Assembly: GCF_000002865.3 (NCBI RefSeq)
Contig: NW_001865044.1
Coordinates: 640,564 to 668,677 of the forward strand
DNA from: Monosiga brevicollis MX1
Taxonomy: Eukaryota > Opisthokonta > Choanoflagellata > Craspedida > Salpingoecidae
DNA length: 28,114 bases
Direction of reading: 5' to 3'
Shown here: in pieces, positions 18,892 to 28,114 of the stretch
How positions within the stretch are numbered: the stretch's first letter is position 1
Layout of the letters: the number at the start of each line of letters is the position of its first letter
The notes under the pieces: model-generated
What the model was told of the DNA's origin: nothing
Database searches by the model: none
What the model saw: only the letters and a program-made list of their open reading frames with translations
Translations under genes and position numbers: made by a program

Positions 18892-21875
18892 ATGCTGCGA
18901 CGCGTGGCCGCGCTGGCGCTGCGCCCTCGTGCGGGCCAGCTCCCCTCGATCACGGGTCCTGTGTCACCGCTGCTGCGGTCATGTCGGCTCCAGGTCGCCC
19001 GTGCGCTGACCACAGCAAGTCCTAGCCGGCCCCCTCGAGTAGCCATCGTCGGCGGTGGTCCATCAGGCTTTTATGTAGCGCATTTTCTCCTCAAGGTCTG
19101 CATAGTTTCGTGTGCCCCGCCCATCCTTGTCATCCTCGGCCTGCATCCTCCTGTGTGCCGGCACACATATCATGGTGTGGGTGGTACCAAAGACCATGGC
19201 TGTGATTACATTGTAGTGTCTTTCAACCCGGGTGCTTGGGTTTTGCCTGCTCTGAATAGGCACACCCCGAAGCGAGGGTTGACATATTTGAAAAATATCC
19301 CGTTCCGTATGGCCTTGTTCGCTATGGCGTCGCCCCCGACCATCCTGAGGTGCGCCAGCAGGCCAGGTTGATATCGCGCAGATTGGCGTGCTACCTCTCC
19401 ACTACGCCTTGACTGCTGTCTGCCTTGTGAAACGAGCTGCAGGTCAAAAACTGCATCAATCAATTTGAAGCGACAGCTGCCCTCCCCAATGTCCGGCTCT
19501 TTGGCAATGTGCATGTCGGAAACGACCTTTCAGTTCGTTCAAACTTACCCTCAACATTCTCGCTCGTCACCGCGGTGCCCATCGCTTTCCTTCTCTCGTG
19601 CGTACCACTCATCGACACCGCCCCGCCCCTCAATGCACATTCGCACAGCTTGCCGATGTGCGTGCGCGCTACGACGCCGTCGTCTTAAGTTATGGCGCAG
19701 CTGGCGATCGTCCCCTCAACATCCCAGGCGAAGACCTTCAGGGTATGTTGGGGTTGAACCGTGTGCCGGTTGCTCGGATCTCAATATATCCCCAGTCATC
19801 TTGTGTGCCGACCCTCTTTTGCCTTGCTGAACTTGACAGACACTCACACAGTCCTTGTTGCGTGGCCGACACCGCTGCTTTTAGGCGTTATGTCTGCTCG
19901 TGAATTTGTCGCTTGGTACAACGGGGACCCGGCCGCAGCTGCCACCGACATTGATCTGCGAGGCCCGCAAGCCGTTGTTTTTGGCATGGTGTGGCAAATT
20001 GCTCTAGTGTCAGAAAACAGGACCACACAACTCATTCTCTTCGATTGTGTGCTGCGCAGGGAAACGTCGCTTTGGATGTGGCTCGCATCTTGCTCTACAA
20101 TCCTGCCGAGTTGGCTTCAACTGACATCAGCACGCGAGCCCTGTCCAAGCTGGCTGATCAAAACGGCATCCAAGCCGTGCGCATTGTGGGCCGTCGTGGG
20201 CCTCTCGAGGTTGTTGATCGTTTGGACAATGCCGCAGACGTGTCACGCCCTGACCGCTTTTGCGACATGTTCGACACGAGTGAGGCCACTTCTGCTCAAG
20301 CGACAAATTGCACCTTGTCCTTCCGCGTTCTTTCAGGTGACCTGCACGGTCAAGGAATTGCGCGAGCTGAAGAAGCTGGTGCCCACCGACATGGACTTTT
20401 TTGATTACACAACGGTATGATTACCGCGATTGTTCACCATCTTATCAGCCACTTTAAATTTTAAGGCTGGGTGCGCCGCTCCTCGCCGTTTGGAACAATT
20501 CACTCAGTCGGGTCGCGTGGCCTTTGTTAGGAGGAAAAGGCTTGGATCGACGCCAATCGGCCGCGCCGCCGAACACTCATGTTGCTACAGGAACTTGCCG
20601 GCAAGGGTAGGTCTCTTGCCTGGACGCGCAGACCAGGGTTTCATGTGTCGGGATAACCTTGTTCACTCACCCGTCGGTTTAACGTTTGGCTGTGTGATGC
20701 TTCACACCGCAGGTCGGCTAGCCGAGCACACGGACGCAGCCGCGGCTGCTACACCACGAGCCTGGGGGTTTGATTTTAATCTCGCACCAGAGGAATTCCT
20801 ACCCGACCCCGATGACCCAGTACGTATTTTGAATGCGAATAACTCAGTTTTTTAAAAAAAAACCCCGGCCTTTTCGGGGTGGAGGGCAACCTCCTCCATC
20901 CTGGTTTAATCGGGCCAACCACCACAACAAGTCATACCACTCAGCTTGTTACTCATACGTTTGGACGGCGCGTGAATCGCGATCCGTAGACTCGTGTGGG
21001 GCAAGTTGTCCTGCGGCGCACACGCCTAGAGGGCCCACCTGGTGCGCGCAAGGCCATCTTGACAGACGAGCGCATGTATGTGCATGAGATAGGCGACTTT
21101 TGCGCGTTAAATCACAATGTCTAGCTTCTTCATGGCGCCACCTCCACACCTGAGCAAGCCTCACCCGGTGGATGGGCGGTCCATGGTTGCAGTTTGATGC
21201 CGTGCCAATTGGCGGTGCGAAGCATTGGCTTTCTCGGATCAAACCTGACGCCAGAGCTTGCCGCTGCCTTCGATGAGCAGCGAGGCCATTATCTTCACGA
21301 AAATGGTACGAGCACATGTGAAACTTGCCGATGACCGGCACACATCTCTGCCTTTTCATCATTCTATTGGCTCCGGGCTGTCAGGTCGCATCAAGGACCA
21401 GCCACACTTGTATTGCAGCGGCTGGATCAAGAACGGTCCCATTGGCACCATTGCCATCACAATGGCCGATGCACAAGACACGGCACAAAGTATTGCACAA
21501 GACCTTGAGCTTCAACTTACCAACCTCGACCCCAGTGATGACTGTGCCGATGTTGCTGAGCTTCTGCGACGTCGCAAGAAAACTGTTGTGGATTACGCGG
21601 GCTGGCAACGCATCAGGGACACCGAGCTGAGCACTGTACGGTCCATGCCTGCTCACTCGCGACGCGTCTGAGCACTTTGCCCATGTGACTGTTGGCCTTT
21701 CGGTTTAGGCCAAGTTGTTTCTTCCCGACTGTCACGCTCAATTGTGCGAGCCATGTGCTGTAGCTCACGCCCTATTTTTCGTTTGGATATCAATTAGGGT
21801 GAAACTCTTGGGAAAGCTCAAAATAAGATTGAGAGCATTGCAGAAATGCTCAAGGTTGCCCAGGGCGACTGCTAG
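18892..21875 (+). CDS. FDXR: Mitochondrial adrenodoxin/ferredoxin-NADP+ reductase
   Basis: Thirteen exons: 18892-19095, 19260-19349, 19443-19532, 19649-19742, 19885-19988, 20060-20209, 20337-20414, 20531-20606, 20713-20819, 20990-21075, 21193-21305, 21385-21635, 21798-21875. They give 506 residues; the human enzyme has 491. It transfers electrons from NADPH through FAD to a mitochondrial ferredoxin for Fe-S cluster, heme and related pathways. The N-terminus is Arg/Ala/Leu-rich ([15 protein letters not shown]), a likely matrix-targeting signal. The FAD-binding loop VGGGPSGFY is at about residue 50, followed by [29 protein letters not shown], the NADP-binding [14 protein letters not shown] (split by an intron), [21 protein letters not shown] and the C-terminal [15 protein letters not shown]. 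Every junction restores family sequence with matching phase. Its last coding bases overlap the end of the opposite-strand gene. Confidence 0.95.
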
Positions 21876-24800
21876 TTAGAGCTTGATAGGCCTCATCATC
21901 CCGGATATTGTAGTTTCGTGGCATGCTCACAGAGTTGCGGGTCCGGGCGCGTGGGGGTGGAGCATCAAAGGTCATCTCTGGCGCCGCGGCCCTTGACTCG
22001 GGCAGGGGTGCCAGCTCTGGTTCTTCGGCGCCACCGGTGCCACTGGAATGCACACGGCGTAAGCGGTTTTCGTGGCTTGCCTGTGCTCGGCTGACAGATG
22101 GACTGGGTCCATCGTAGCTGGCTGGCATGGGGGTTGGGGCATTGGCCAGATCTTCATCAAACGATCTGGTTAGCCCAGTTGCGAGACCCGCCGCGAGGGA
22201 TCGCGTTGGAGGTCGTGAGAAACTGAGGGCCATCAGGTCTTGCACGCTTGTATCCGAGGGCGTAGAGGCCGATTTGTTATCGTCTTCTTCAACCTGTGCT
22301 GCCGTGGCTGGTGTGGCCCCCAATGGAGCCCCGAGGCTGGGGGCTGGGCCCATCGACCCCAATGGCCGGGTAGTCGGTGTGGTCAGTGCTGAGAGGCGGG
22401 GTGATTGTGCCCTCACGCTAAATTGAACAGCAGGCTTGTTTGATCGTAGATTGGGCGTTGTCGTCATTAGCCGCCCGGGTGTCGCGGTCCGATTCATGTC
22501 ATGGGATCGGCGCAACGGCGTGGTTGTGTTTGAATTTGCAGGTTGCGTCGAGCCTATGTGAGTAACAGACGCCTGGAGCGAGGAGAACATGAGACATGGG
22601 GCGAGAGGCGCGTCTTGAAAGAAAGAAAGAAAGAAAGAAAAAAAAAAAAAAAAAAACCAGGGCGAGGGTGCTCGGTGTTTGATGTACCTGGTTGCCACGT
22701 GCTTGCGGTGTCACGTGTGTAGAGGCCACAGCCTGCGTATGAGTCTGCCCCACTGCAGAATAGGAAGCTACTGGTGCCGAAACTCGTGAGGCAGCCTCGA
22801 GTCGTGCTTCATGCAACTCCCTCCGCGAGGTTGCGAGCGCAGCCTCCAGCTGTGCGTCAGCGAGAAAGGGGCATCAGCAGACAAATGTTTCCTGAGTCAG
22901 TCTCTCCATCTCTGTCATGCACAAAAGCGCGGAGAAGCAAACCTGCAGCCACCAAAGCCAGTCCTGTCCTGGTTTGACAACGCCATTTTCAGTCTAGCGG
23001 ACTTACCTCAGCAATGCGTTCAAGCGTCGCAGACCGCTCCTTCCGCAGGGCTACCACTCGTTGGCGTTCAGCTTCCTCAAGCGGTCTATAAGAATTGAAG
23101 ACAAGTTCCATTACCCGTATCACTGCGTGAGGGATGTGTCGCGTGGTGTGTGCCCCCAAGCTGATGCTCGAAAGTAGGTGAGCGCGAACAAACTTGATGT
23201 GCTGGAAACGGGTTTTGTGTTGGGCAATGTCCGACTTGAGCTGCTGCATCAACTCCACGATGCCACGACGCACTTGTTCAGAGAACGCAAGCATCGTGGG
23301 CTGGTAGTTAAATGCAGTGCAAGGGCGCAAATATTGATGAGTACAGCGGGCTGACATGCAAAGGGAGGAGATGCATCACGAAAGCCGTAGCGCAGGAGCA
23401 GGCGAGCAGGAAAAAGAACAAGAGGAGGCCAGGAAGAACAAGCAAGAGGCCAGGAAGAACAAGCAAGAGGCCAGGAAGAACAAGCATGAACGGAAAGAAA
23501 GGGGCAACGTACCGGTGTCAGTTGTGCCATGGCTGCTTCCTCGAGCGTGTGCAAGGTCGACTCGAGATACTTGCAATTGCCTGCCTGACGAATAAATATC
23601 TGCAATAAGTCATCATTCTGCTCCTCCTTAGCTCGGAGAGTTTGTGCCAAATCAGCGGCCGCCACTTGTTCCTTTTGAGCGTCATGCAGGGCCTCATCAA
23701 CCTGATGCTGGGTAGCTCGGAGTTTGTCCTGTAACACCGCGAGCTCAGTTTCGAGTCGTTGCAGGCTCTCGTCTCGCTGCTGCAGCTGTGCCCTGAGAGA
23801 CTGCTGAGTGCTGTCATAATTTTGCAGTTGACGGTGAGATTCATCCAGCGCTGCTTGTAACGTTGCCACGCGCTGTGCGAGGGGGCTCTGTTCTCGGCTC
23901 GCTTCCAAACGCGCACCCGACTCATCAACGTTGCCCGGGCCAGAAGCAGCCGCAACGTCTGCACCATGCCTGACACTTGTTGGGCGCTTGGTGGCTGACG
24001 GAGAGACTGGCGATTCAAGAAGGCGCAGGCGTTCGGCAAGCTGCACCTGCGTGGCGATGCGCTGATTCAACTCGCGTTGCAGAGCTTGCACCAACTGGGT
24101 TGGAGCATGACCAGGACCCTTATCCGTCGCCGCGGGTGTCACGTTGGGGTCCGTGGTACTGTTTTGTAAGTTGTCACGATAAATTTTGAGCTCAGTGCTG
24201 AGCTGCTCACGCTCCGTCTGTAGTTGAGTCAAGAGATCACGGTGACGCTGTAGATCCTGGCGTAAGCGGGCTGCGTCCTCTTGAGCCTGCTTTTCCGCGA
24301 GCTGAGCTTGGACAAGCTGGCGGGTGAGTTCCGAAGCCGAGGCTTCGCTGCTCGAGACGTGATTCATGCGCATTTCCCAGGTCGTGTTGAGGGCTGCAAG
24401 TGCGGTTTGCAAGCCTCCATTGGCCTGCTGTAGATGCTCGATATCGCGACACAGGCGTTGAACCTCTGCCACAAGCTCGCAATTATCGGTTTCAAGCCGC
24501 CCGATGGTATCACGCTGTTGCTTCACCACTCGCTCAACGGCTTGGTGGGCCTCTTGGAGGCGATCGTTCTCGGCCTTGAGTTCTGCCTGCTCGGCCTTGT
24601 GGCCGTCATGGGCGTGAATCCAGACTTGTTGGCTGGTCGTGCGTGCATCTTCCAGCGCGAGCTTAGTCTCCAAAAGGGCAGCCTGAGCCGTGGCAGCGTC
24701 ATGACGCGCCTTTTGTAGTTGTTGAGCCAAATCTGCCGTTTGTTGCTGATGTTGGCGTGCCGTCGCTTGCATTTGAGCTTCGTGCTCGCGCAATGCCTGT

Positions 24801-26127
24801 TGGTTGCTGGTCAGGCGGCGTGTAAGGCTCGTCACTTCCACATCATGTCGAGCCTCCAGCTGCTGCCTTTGCCATTCTGCTTGCTGTTGGCTACGCAAGG
24901 TGGAGAAAAGAGAGAAAAGCGAGAGAGTGACATGAAGAGTGAGAGAGTGGGGCCTTGTGGTTTTTTGGATGCGCAATGATATGCAAAGGAGGAGAAGGCA
25001 AACGATTGCCTGCGAGTGTGGCCGTGACGATCTACATACGCTTGTTCGCAGCGGGCCTCGGCGTCCCGCGCTTGAAGGCGAGCCTGAAAGAGTTGCTGCT
25101 CGAGGCTTTCCAAGTCTTCTTGGCGAGCCGATAGGGCTGCGGCCTCATCTTGCCGTGTCTTGTCTAAATGCTTGACTCGTTCCTGTGCCTCTTCGAGGCG
25201 TCGCTCAGTCAATACCTTATCTTGCGTGAGTGCGGCGTTTTGGGCACGCAACTCAACATAGGACTCACGAAGCACCTGAAGAGTGGGGCAAGATGCCCGG
25301 CAGCGCTCGACAGAAGGGTTAGATATGGGCGACCATGACATGATGGTGCGCGCGTGCATTGGCAAGGGAGGAACTTGCTTGCTCAAATTCTTGCCGCAGG
25401 TCACGGAGCTCACACTGCCGCTGAAATTCAAACTCGCCATGAAGGCGTTGCATCTGTGTCTGCAAATCACTGCGCTCACATTGAAGCTCGACTCGCTCTT
25501 GTTGCCAAGCGCGGCGCTCATCGGCGAAGCCCGACTACGACGCGTGCGGCTCCCATGAGCTCTGATCATACTGGCATCGGTTGAGGAGAGGGGCGTACCT
25601 TGAGCTCTTCGAGAGCAGCACGGTGTTGCTCGGCTTGTCGGTCGCGGGCTGCTCGCTCCTCCACAAGGTGTTGCTGTGTGGCAGCGGCCTCGGATCGTAG
25701 CTGTCCGTACTCTTGTTGCACGAGGCGGAGGGCGTCCTGAACTTCTTCTAGACCTCGCTCGTGTCGGAGTAGCTCTTGATCGCGTTGGGCAATAAGTTCA
25801 AGGTTGAAGCGAAAATCTTGTTGCAGTTCATGAAGCTGGTGCTAAGAATGAGAAAGGGTAAGAGCGAGAGGAACAGATCAGGCGGACGAGGCATAGTCTG
25901 AGAGCTGTGGGGTTGATGCAGGACGCGGGTGTGTGCACGATGGTTGAGTGTTGGAGTTCAAGATCAACACGATTCATTTTGTCCAGCACTCGCACCTGCA
26001 GATCGGCGAGCTGCCGGTTCTTTTGTTGGAGCTGCTGCTCAAGGTGAGAGCCGCGCTCGCGCTCTAACAGTCTCCACTCACGCTCCTTCTCGGCGGCCAG
26101 CCGGGTCAGCTGTTCGAGCTCCACCAT
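21850..26127 (-). CDS. CCDC57-like centrosomal coiled-coil protein
   Basis: Eight exons on the minus strand: 26127-25996, 25841-25599, 25534-25379, 25275-25040, 24890-23513, 23300-23007, 22849-22688, 22572-21850. They give about 1107 residues. The N-terminal part resembles vertebrate CCDC57: an EKEREWRLLERER segment, then LQQDFRFNLELIAQRDQELL, which parallels the family's LQEDF.YNLQ..ERDREL. CCDC57 is a centriolar-satellite and centrosome protein involved in centriole duplication and ciliogenesis. Residues 1 to about 800 are nearly continuous coiled coil. After this a C-terminal tail of about 240 residues is Ser/Pro/Thr-rich and probably disordered. The start at 26127 is the first in-frame ATG (GCAAGCATGG), with an in-frame stop upstream. 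The intron after exon 3 needs either a GC donor (CAA then GCAAGT) or a weaker GT donor about 37 bases downstream, which would add the residues ASSSLANARAHHH. The gene's stop lies inside the reductase's last exon. Confidence 0.8.
22617..22656. repeat. Intronic GAAA/poly(A) tract
   Basis: GAAA tetranucleotides run into a stretch of about 19 A. On the coding strand of the CCDC57-like gene this is a poly(T)/CTTT tract just before the acceptor of the last intron (22573-22687), so it probably serves as the polypyrimidine tract. Confidence 0.9.
23425..23486. repeat. Three tandem 21-bp repeats inside an intron
   Basis: Three near-perfect copies of a 21-base unit beginning GAGGCCAGGAAG lie in the CCDC57-like intron 23301-23512. 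On the coding strand they are pyrimidine-rich. The unit has no stop in one frame, which explains a Cys/Leu/Phe-rich open frame across it that is not part of the protein. Confidence 0.9.
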
Positions 26128-26766
26128 GCTTGCCTTCGAGCCGTATTCAGGATCAAGGAGCAAATCACCATGCCATTGCTGCTGCACCGCGAATAGACAA
26201 AACCCACGACCTTGCTTCTCCTATCTGCCCCTTCCGTCCCCCCTTGCTTCTCGTACAGCCCGCAACTCAATCTCTGGCTGGACACGCGCGTCAACAACTT
26301 GAAGCGCGCGCGCGAGCGAGCGGAGAGGAGAGAGAGAGAGGAGAGAGAGAGGAGAGATAGAGAGAAATGAAACGGTCGAATTTTATTTTGTGAAATTTCA
26401 TTTGAAAAATAAATTTTGGTGTATTTTCGATCGATCGGCATGCCAAGGGGGGGGAGGTGCTGTGGTGAGACTGAGTCTCGGTTTTTCCTGGTGGGTTTCA
26501 CGGTGAGCAAGTTGTGGTACTTGTTACATTCAACATTGGTGACATGAGCGTTCAAGTACTAGAAGGTCAATTTGCATGCCAACTCGGAAAGGAAGGCTCG
26601 CGGGTCACACGATTCATGCGGTAGGTCTGATGGCGTTTTGATACGATTGCTTGGGACCGAGCAGAAGGGAGGCAACACGGAAAAAGCAGGCACAACAGTC
26701 TGCATGGGGGATAGCGGGTGCACGGCTGGGTAGATAAGGGCAAGAAAGAGGGTTGGGGACGCTCCT
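26128..26766. promoter_or_regulatory. Intergenic: upstream of CCDC57-like, downstream of GTPase-like/PH gene
   Basis: Both neighbours are on the minus strand, so this 639-base stretch holds the 3' flank of one and the promoter of the other. It contains a GA tract (26322-26366) followed by an AT-rich patch (about 26380-26445). The reading frame of the first CCDC57-like exon is closed by a TAG upstream near 26215. No exon is supported. Confidence 0.55.
26322..26366. repeat. (GA)n microsatellite
   Basis: A purine tract of GA dinucleotides with GGA interruptions, about 200 bases upstream of the CCDC57-like start codon. Confidence 0.9.
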
Positions 26767-27910
26767 TCAGTTGCCCTGTATGATCTTGAGAATATCACGT
26801 TTCCAGCCCGTGCATGCCACGGTGTCTTCAGTAATGAGGAAATAGGTTCGCTTTGGGGTCACAATGCCAAAGACTGTGGTCATGTCTGCACCAGCAGGCC
26901 AAATGACATTGCAGGCATCACCATCTAGAACGGCCGTGGCCGTCTTCAGATCGATTTCACCCTTGAGGCTGCGGGCAGAGACAGTCTTGTCATAATAACT
27001 ACGGGAGCAGCAAGGGGGACAGGGACAAGGGGGACAGAGGCAAAGGGGGGAGGGGGCATATGAGCCAAGGATGGGCCCACAAAAAGCTGGGCGACGTGTC
27101 AGGTGGCAAGCCGGAGGAGGTTGACGGACCGAAGTTTGCCAGTGTCTTCGAGAACGAAGAATCGGCGACGCCACGTTTTGAAGAAGGAGCCTTGCTTTGC
27201 ACAATAGCCACGCCGAAGGATGGGAAAATTATCTAGGCTCACAATTTTGCTAAAAAGTTGAAGGAGGCTACCTTGGAAGGCCGGGGGCATGCGGCGCTCG
27301 TGGCGACCAAAGACACAGCCCCGCTCTGATGCCCAGGCCTGTACTTTCTCCAAGGGCGTGGCCAGGTTCTTTTCTTCGGCGTGCGAGGCCACAATCATGG
27401 ACCAGACGGCCGCTGAAGGGTGCGCATGGGCCTTGATCAGATCAAACCAGGTGTTTAGATTCTCAAGGCAGCGTTGTTGTTTGGGATTGCAGAGCACGAG
27501 GAAGCCATCGCACTCAAAAACAGAGGCAATTGTTTCTTGGTTGCCGCGGCGAATCTCACGAAAGGCCTGTTCCGAGTAGTCGCGCAGTGTCAGCATGACA
27601 GTGCGGCCCTTGTCATTGCAACACAGATATGCTGTGCAACCGAGTGCTCCACGACTGGTGGGGGCTTCAGGAACAAGGTTGGCCTGTAGATTGTCAAACA
27701 GCTGCAATGGCATGGATGAAGCGCGGGACGCGCAAGCATGGTTCACACATGAGGCGGTAGGACCAAGCAAAGTTTTATTTTCTGAAAGCAGCGTGCACAG
27801 ATTCTGTGCTGATGCTTGGGCGGAGACGCGTCATGCTGCAGTACCTTGGTCTTGCCGGAGTCAGCATCGCCGAGGATACCGAGCACAATGCGAAAGTCGT
27901 AGGCTGCCAT
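26767..27910 (-). CDS. Degenerate small-GTPase-like domain fused to a PH domain
   Basis: Exons on the minus strand are 27910-27845, 27701-27130 and 26998-26767, giving 289 residues. The start (ACCATGG) is excellent. Residues 1 to about 165 look like a Ras-type fold: a beta strand and P-loop GDADSGKTK (G1, residues 14-22), then an equivalent of the DxxG strand reading LTLRDYSEQ, and a G4 strand reading MIVASHAEEK. The glycine of G3 and the NKxD of G4 are missing, so nucleotide specificity is doubtful. Residues about 180-289 are a PH domain: RRGYCAKQGSFFKTWRRRFF, then LEDTGKLRYYDK, and a final helix with the conserved tryptophan (TGWKRDILKII). The protein probably works at a membrane, with the PH domain binding phosphoinositide. 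AGAP/centaurin-gamma proteins also join a GTPase-like domain to PH but add an ArfGAP domain, which is absent here. The ortholog is not recognised. Confidence 0.8.
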
Positions 27911-28114
27911 GGTACTTGTGTTCGTACGCTGTATTGAAGTGTGGTTGAAAAGCGTAGGCGTGTGTGTGTCTGTGTGTGTGTACGTTCAGGGTGGGACGGC
28001 GATCAGGATGTATCCACGTGCGCCAGCGCACGTCGAGCCTGCTGATCTTGCGCGCGCGCAGCCGCATTGTATGATCCCAGCGTCAGATCACAACAACCCC
28101 TCCCGATGCTTTTC
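27911..28114. promoter_or_regulatory. Upstream region of the GTPase-like/PH gene
   Basis: This is 204 bases up to the window edge. It contains a TG microsatellite (about 27960-27982) and a GC-rich stretch. It is probably the 5' UTR and promoter; no exon is seen. Confidence 0.5.

Noticed and set aside
20430-20530. Possible extra FDXR exon between 20415 and 20530
   Set aside because: Joining 20414 directly to 20531 keeps phase and family alignment; adding this segment introduces unmatched sequence.
20846-20881. Intrinsic-terminator-like hairpin (CCCCG...CGGGG) followed on the minus strand by a T run
   Set aside because: It lies within an intron of a eukaryotic gene (20820-20989), where bacterial-type termination is not expected. 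It is probably chance, or part of the intron's AT/GC composition.
23312-23608. Lys/Glu/Arg/Asn-rich plus-strand frame
   Set aside because: It is the antisense of intronic 21-bp repeats in the CCDC57-like gene.

Overview
This is nuclear DNA of a unicellular eukaryote with compact, intron-rich genes. Introns are mostly 58-232 nt with GT-AG ends, gene spacing is tight, and (CA)n and (GA)n microsatellites are frequent. The gene content points to a holozoan protist, most likely a choanoflagellate such as Monosiga: a DCDC1-like doublecortin/ricin-fold protein, a CCDC57-like centrosomal coiled coil, an EPS8-type SH3 protein, an alpha-kinase fold and a mitochondrial adrenodoxin reductase. The species is inference. 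The gene models below were spliced by hand from reading frame, intron phase and family similarity; no transcript evidence was available. No tRNA, rRNA, transposase or CRISPR array was seen.

Layout. 1-119 (-): possible first exon of a gene leaving the window. 120-1757: microsatellite-rich spacer with one weak two-exon candidate (822-1152, +). 1758-3747 (+): EPS8-type SH3 protein with acidic, RG-rich and polyproline regions. 4092-10263 (-): nine-exon DCDC1-like gene, convergent with the previous one; its 5' end is uncertain. 10813-13899 (+): membrane protein of about 12 passes with a C-terminal alpha-kinase fold that looks catalytically dead. 14649-18067 (-): ten-exon secreted protein with a signal peptide, four 8-cysteine repeats of nearly invariant spacing, a mucin-like stalk and seven furin-like repeats. 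18892-21875 (+): thirteen-exon ferredoxin/adrenodoxin-NADP+ reductase. 21850-26127 (-): eight-exon CCDC57-like coiled coil whose coding end overlaps that of the reductase by 26 bp. 26767-27910 (-): 289-residue protein joining a degenerate small-GTPase fold to a PH domain.

The genes do not form one pathway. The EPS8-like, DCDC1-like and CCDC57-like genes are cytoskeletal, ciliary or centrosomal by family. The two most novel products are surface or membrane proteins: the multi-pass alpha-pseudokinase and the cysteine-repeat/mucin/furin-like secreted protein. The second model is strongly self-validating, because joining nine small exons reproduces the same cysteine spacing four times.
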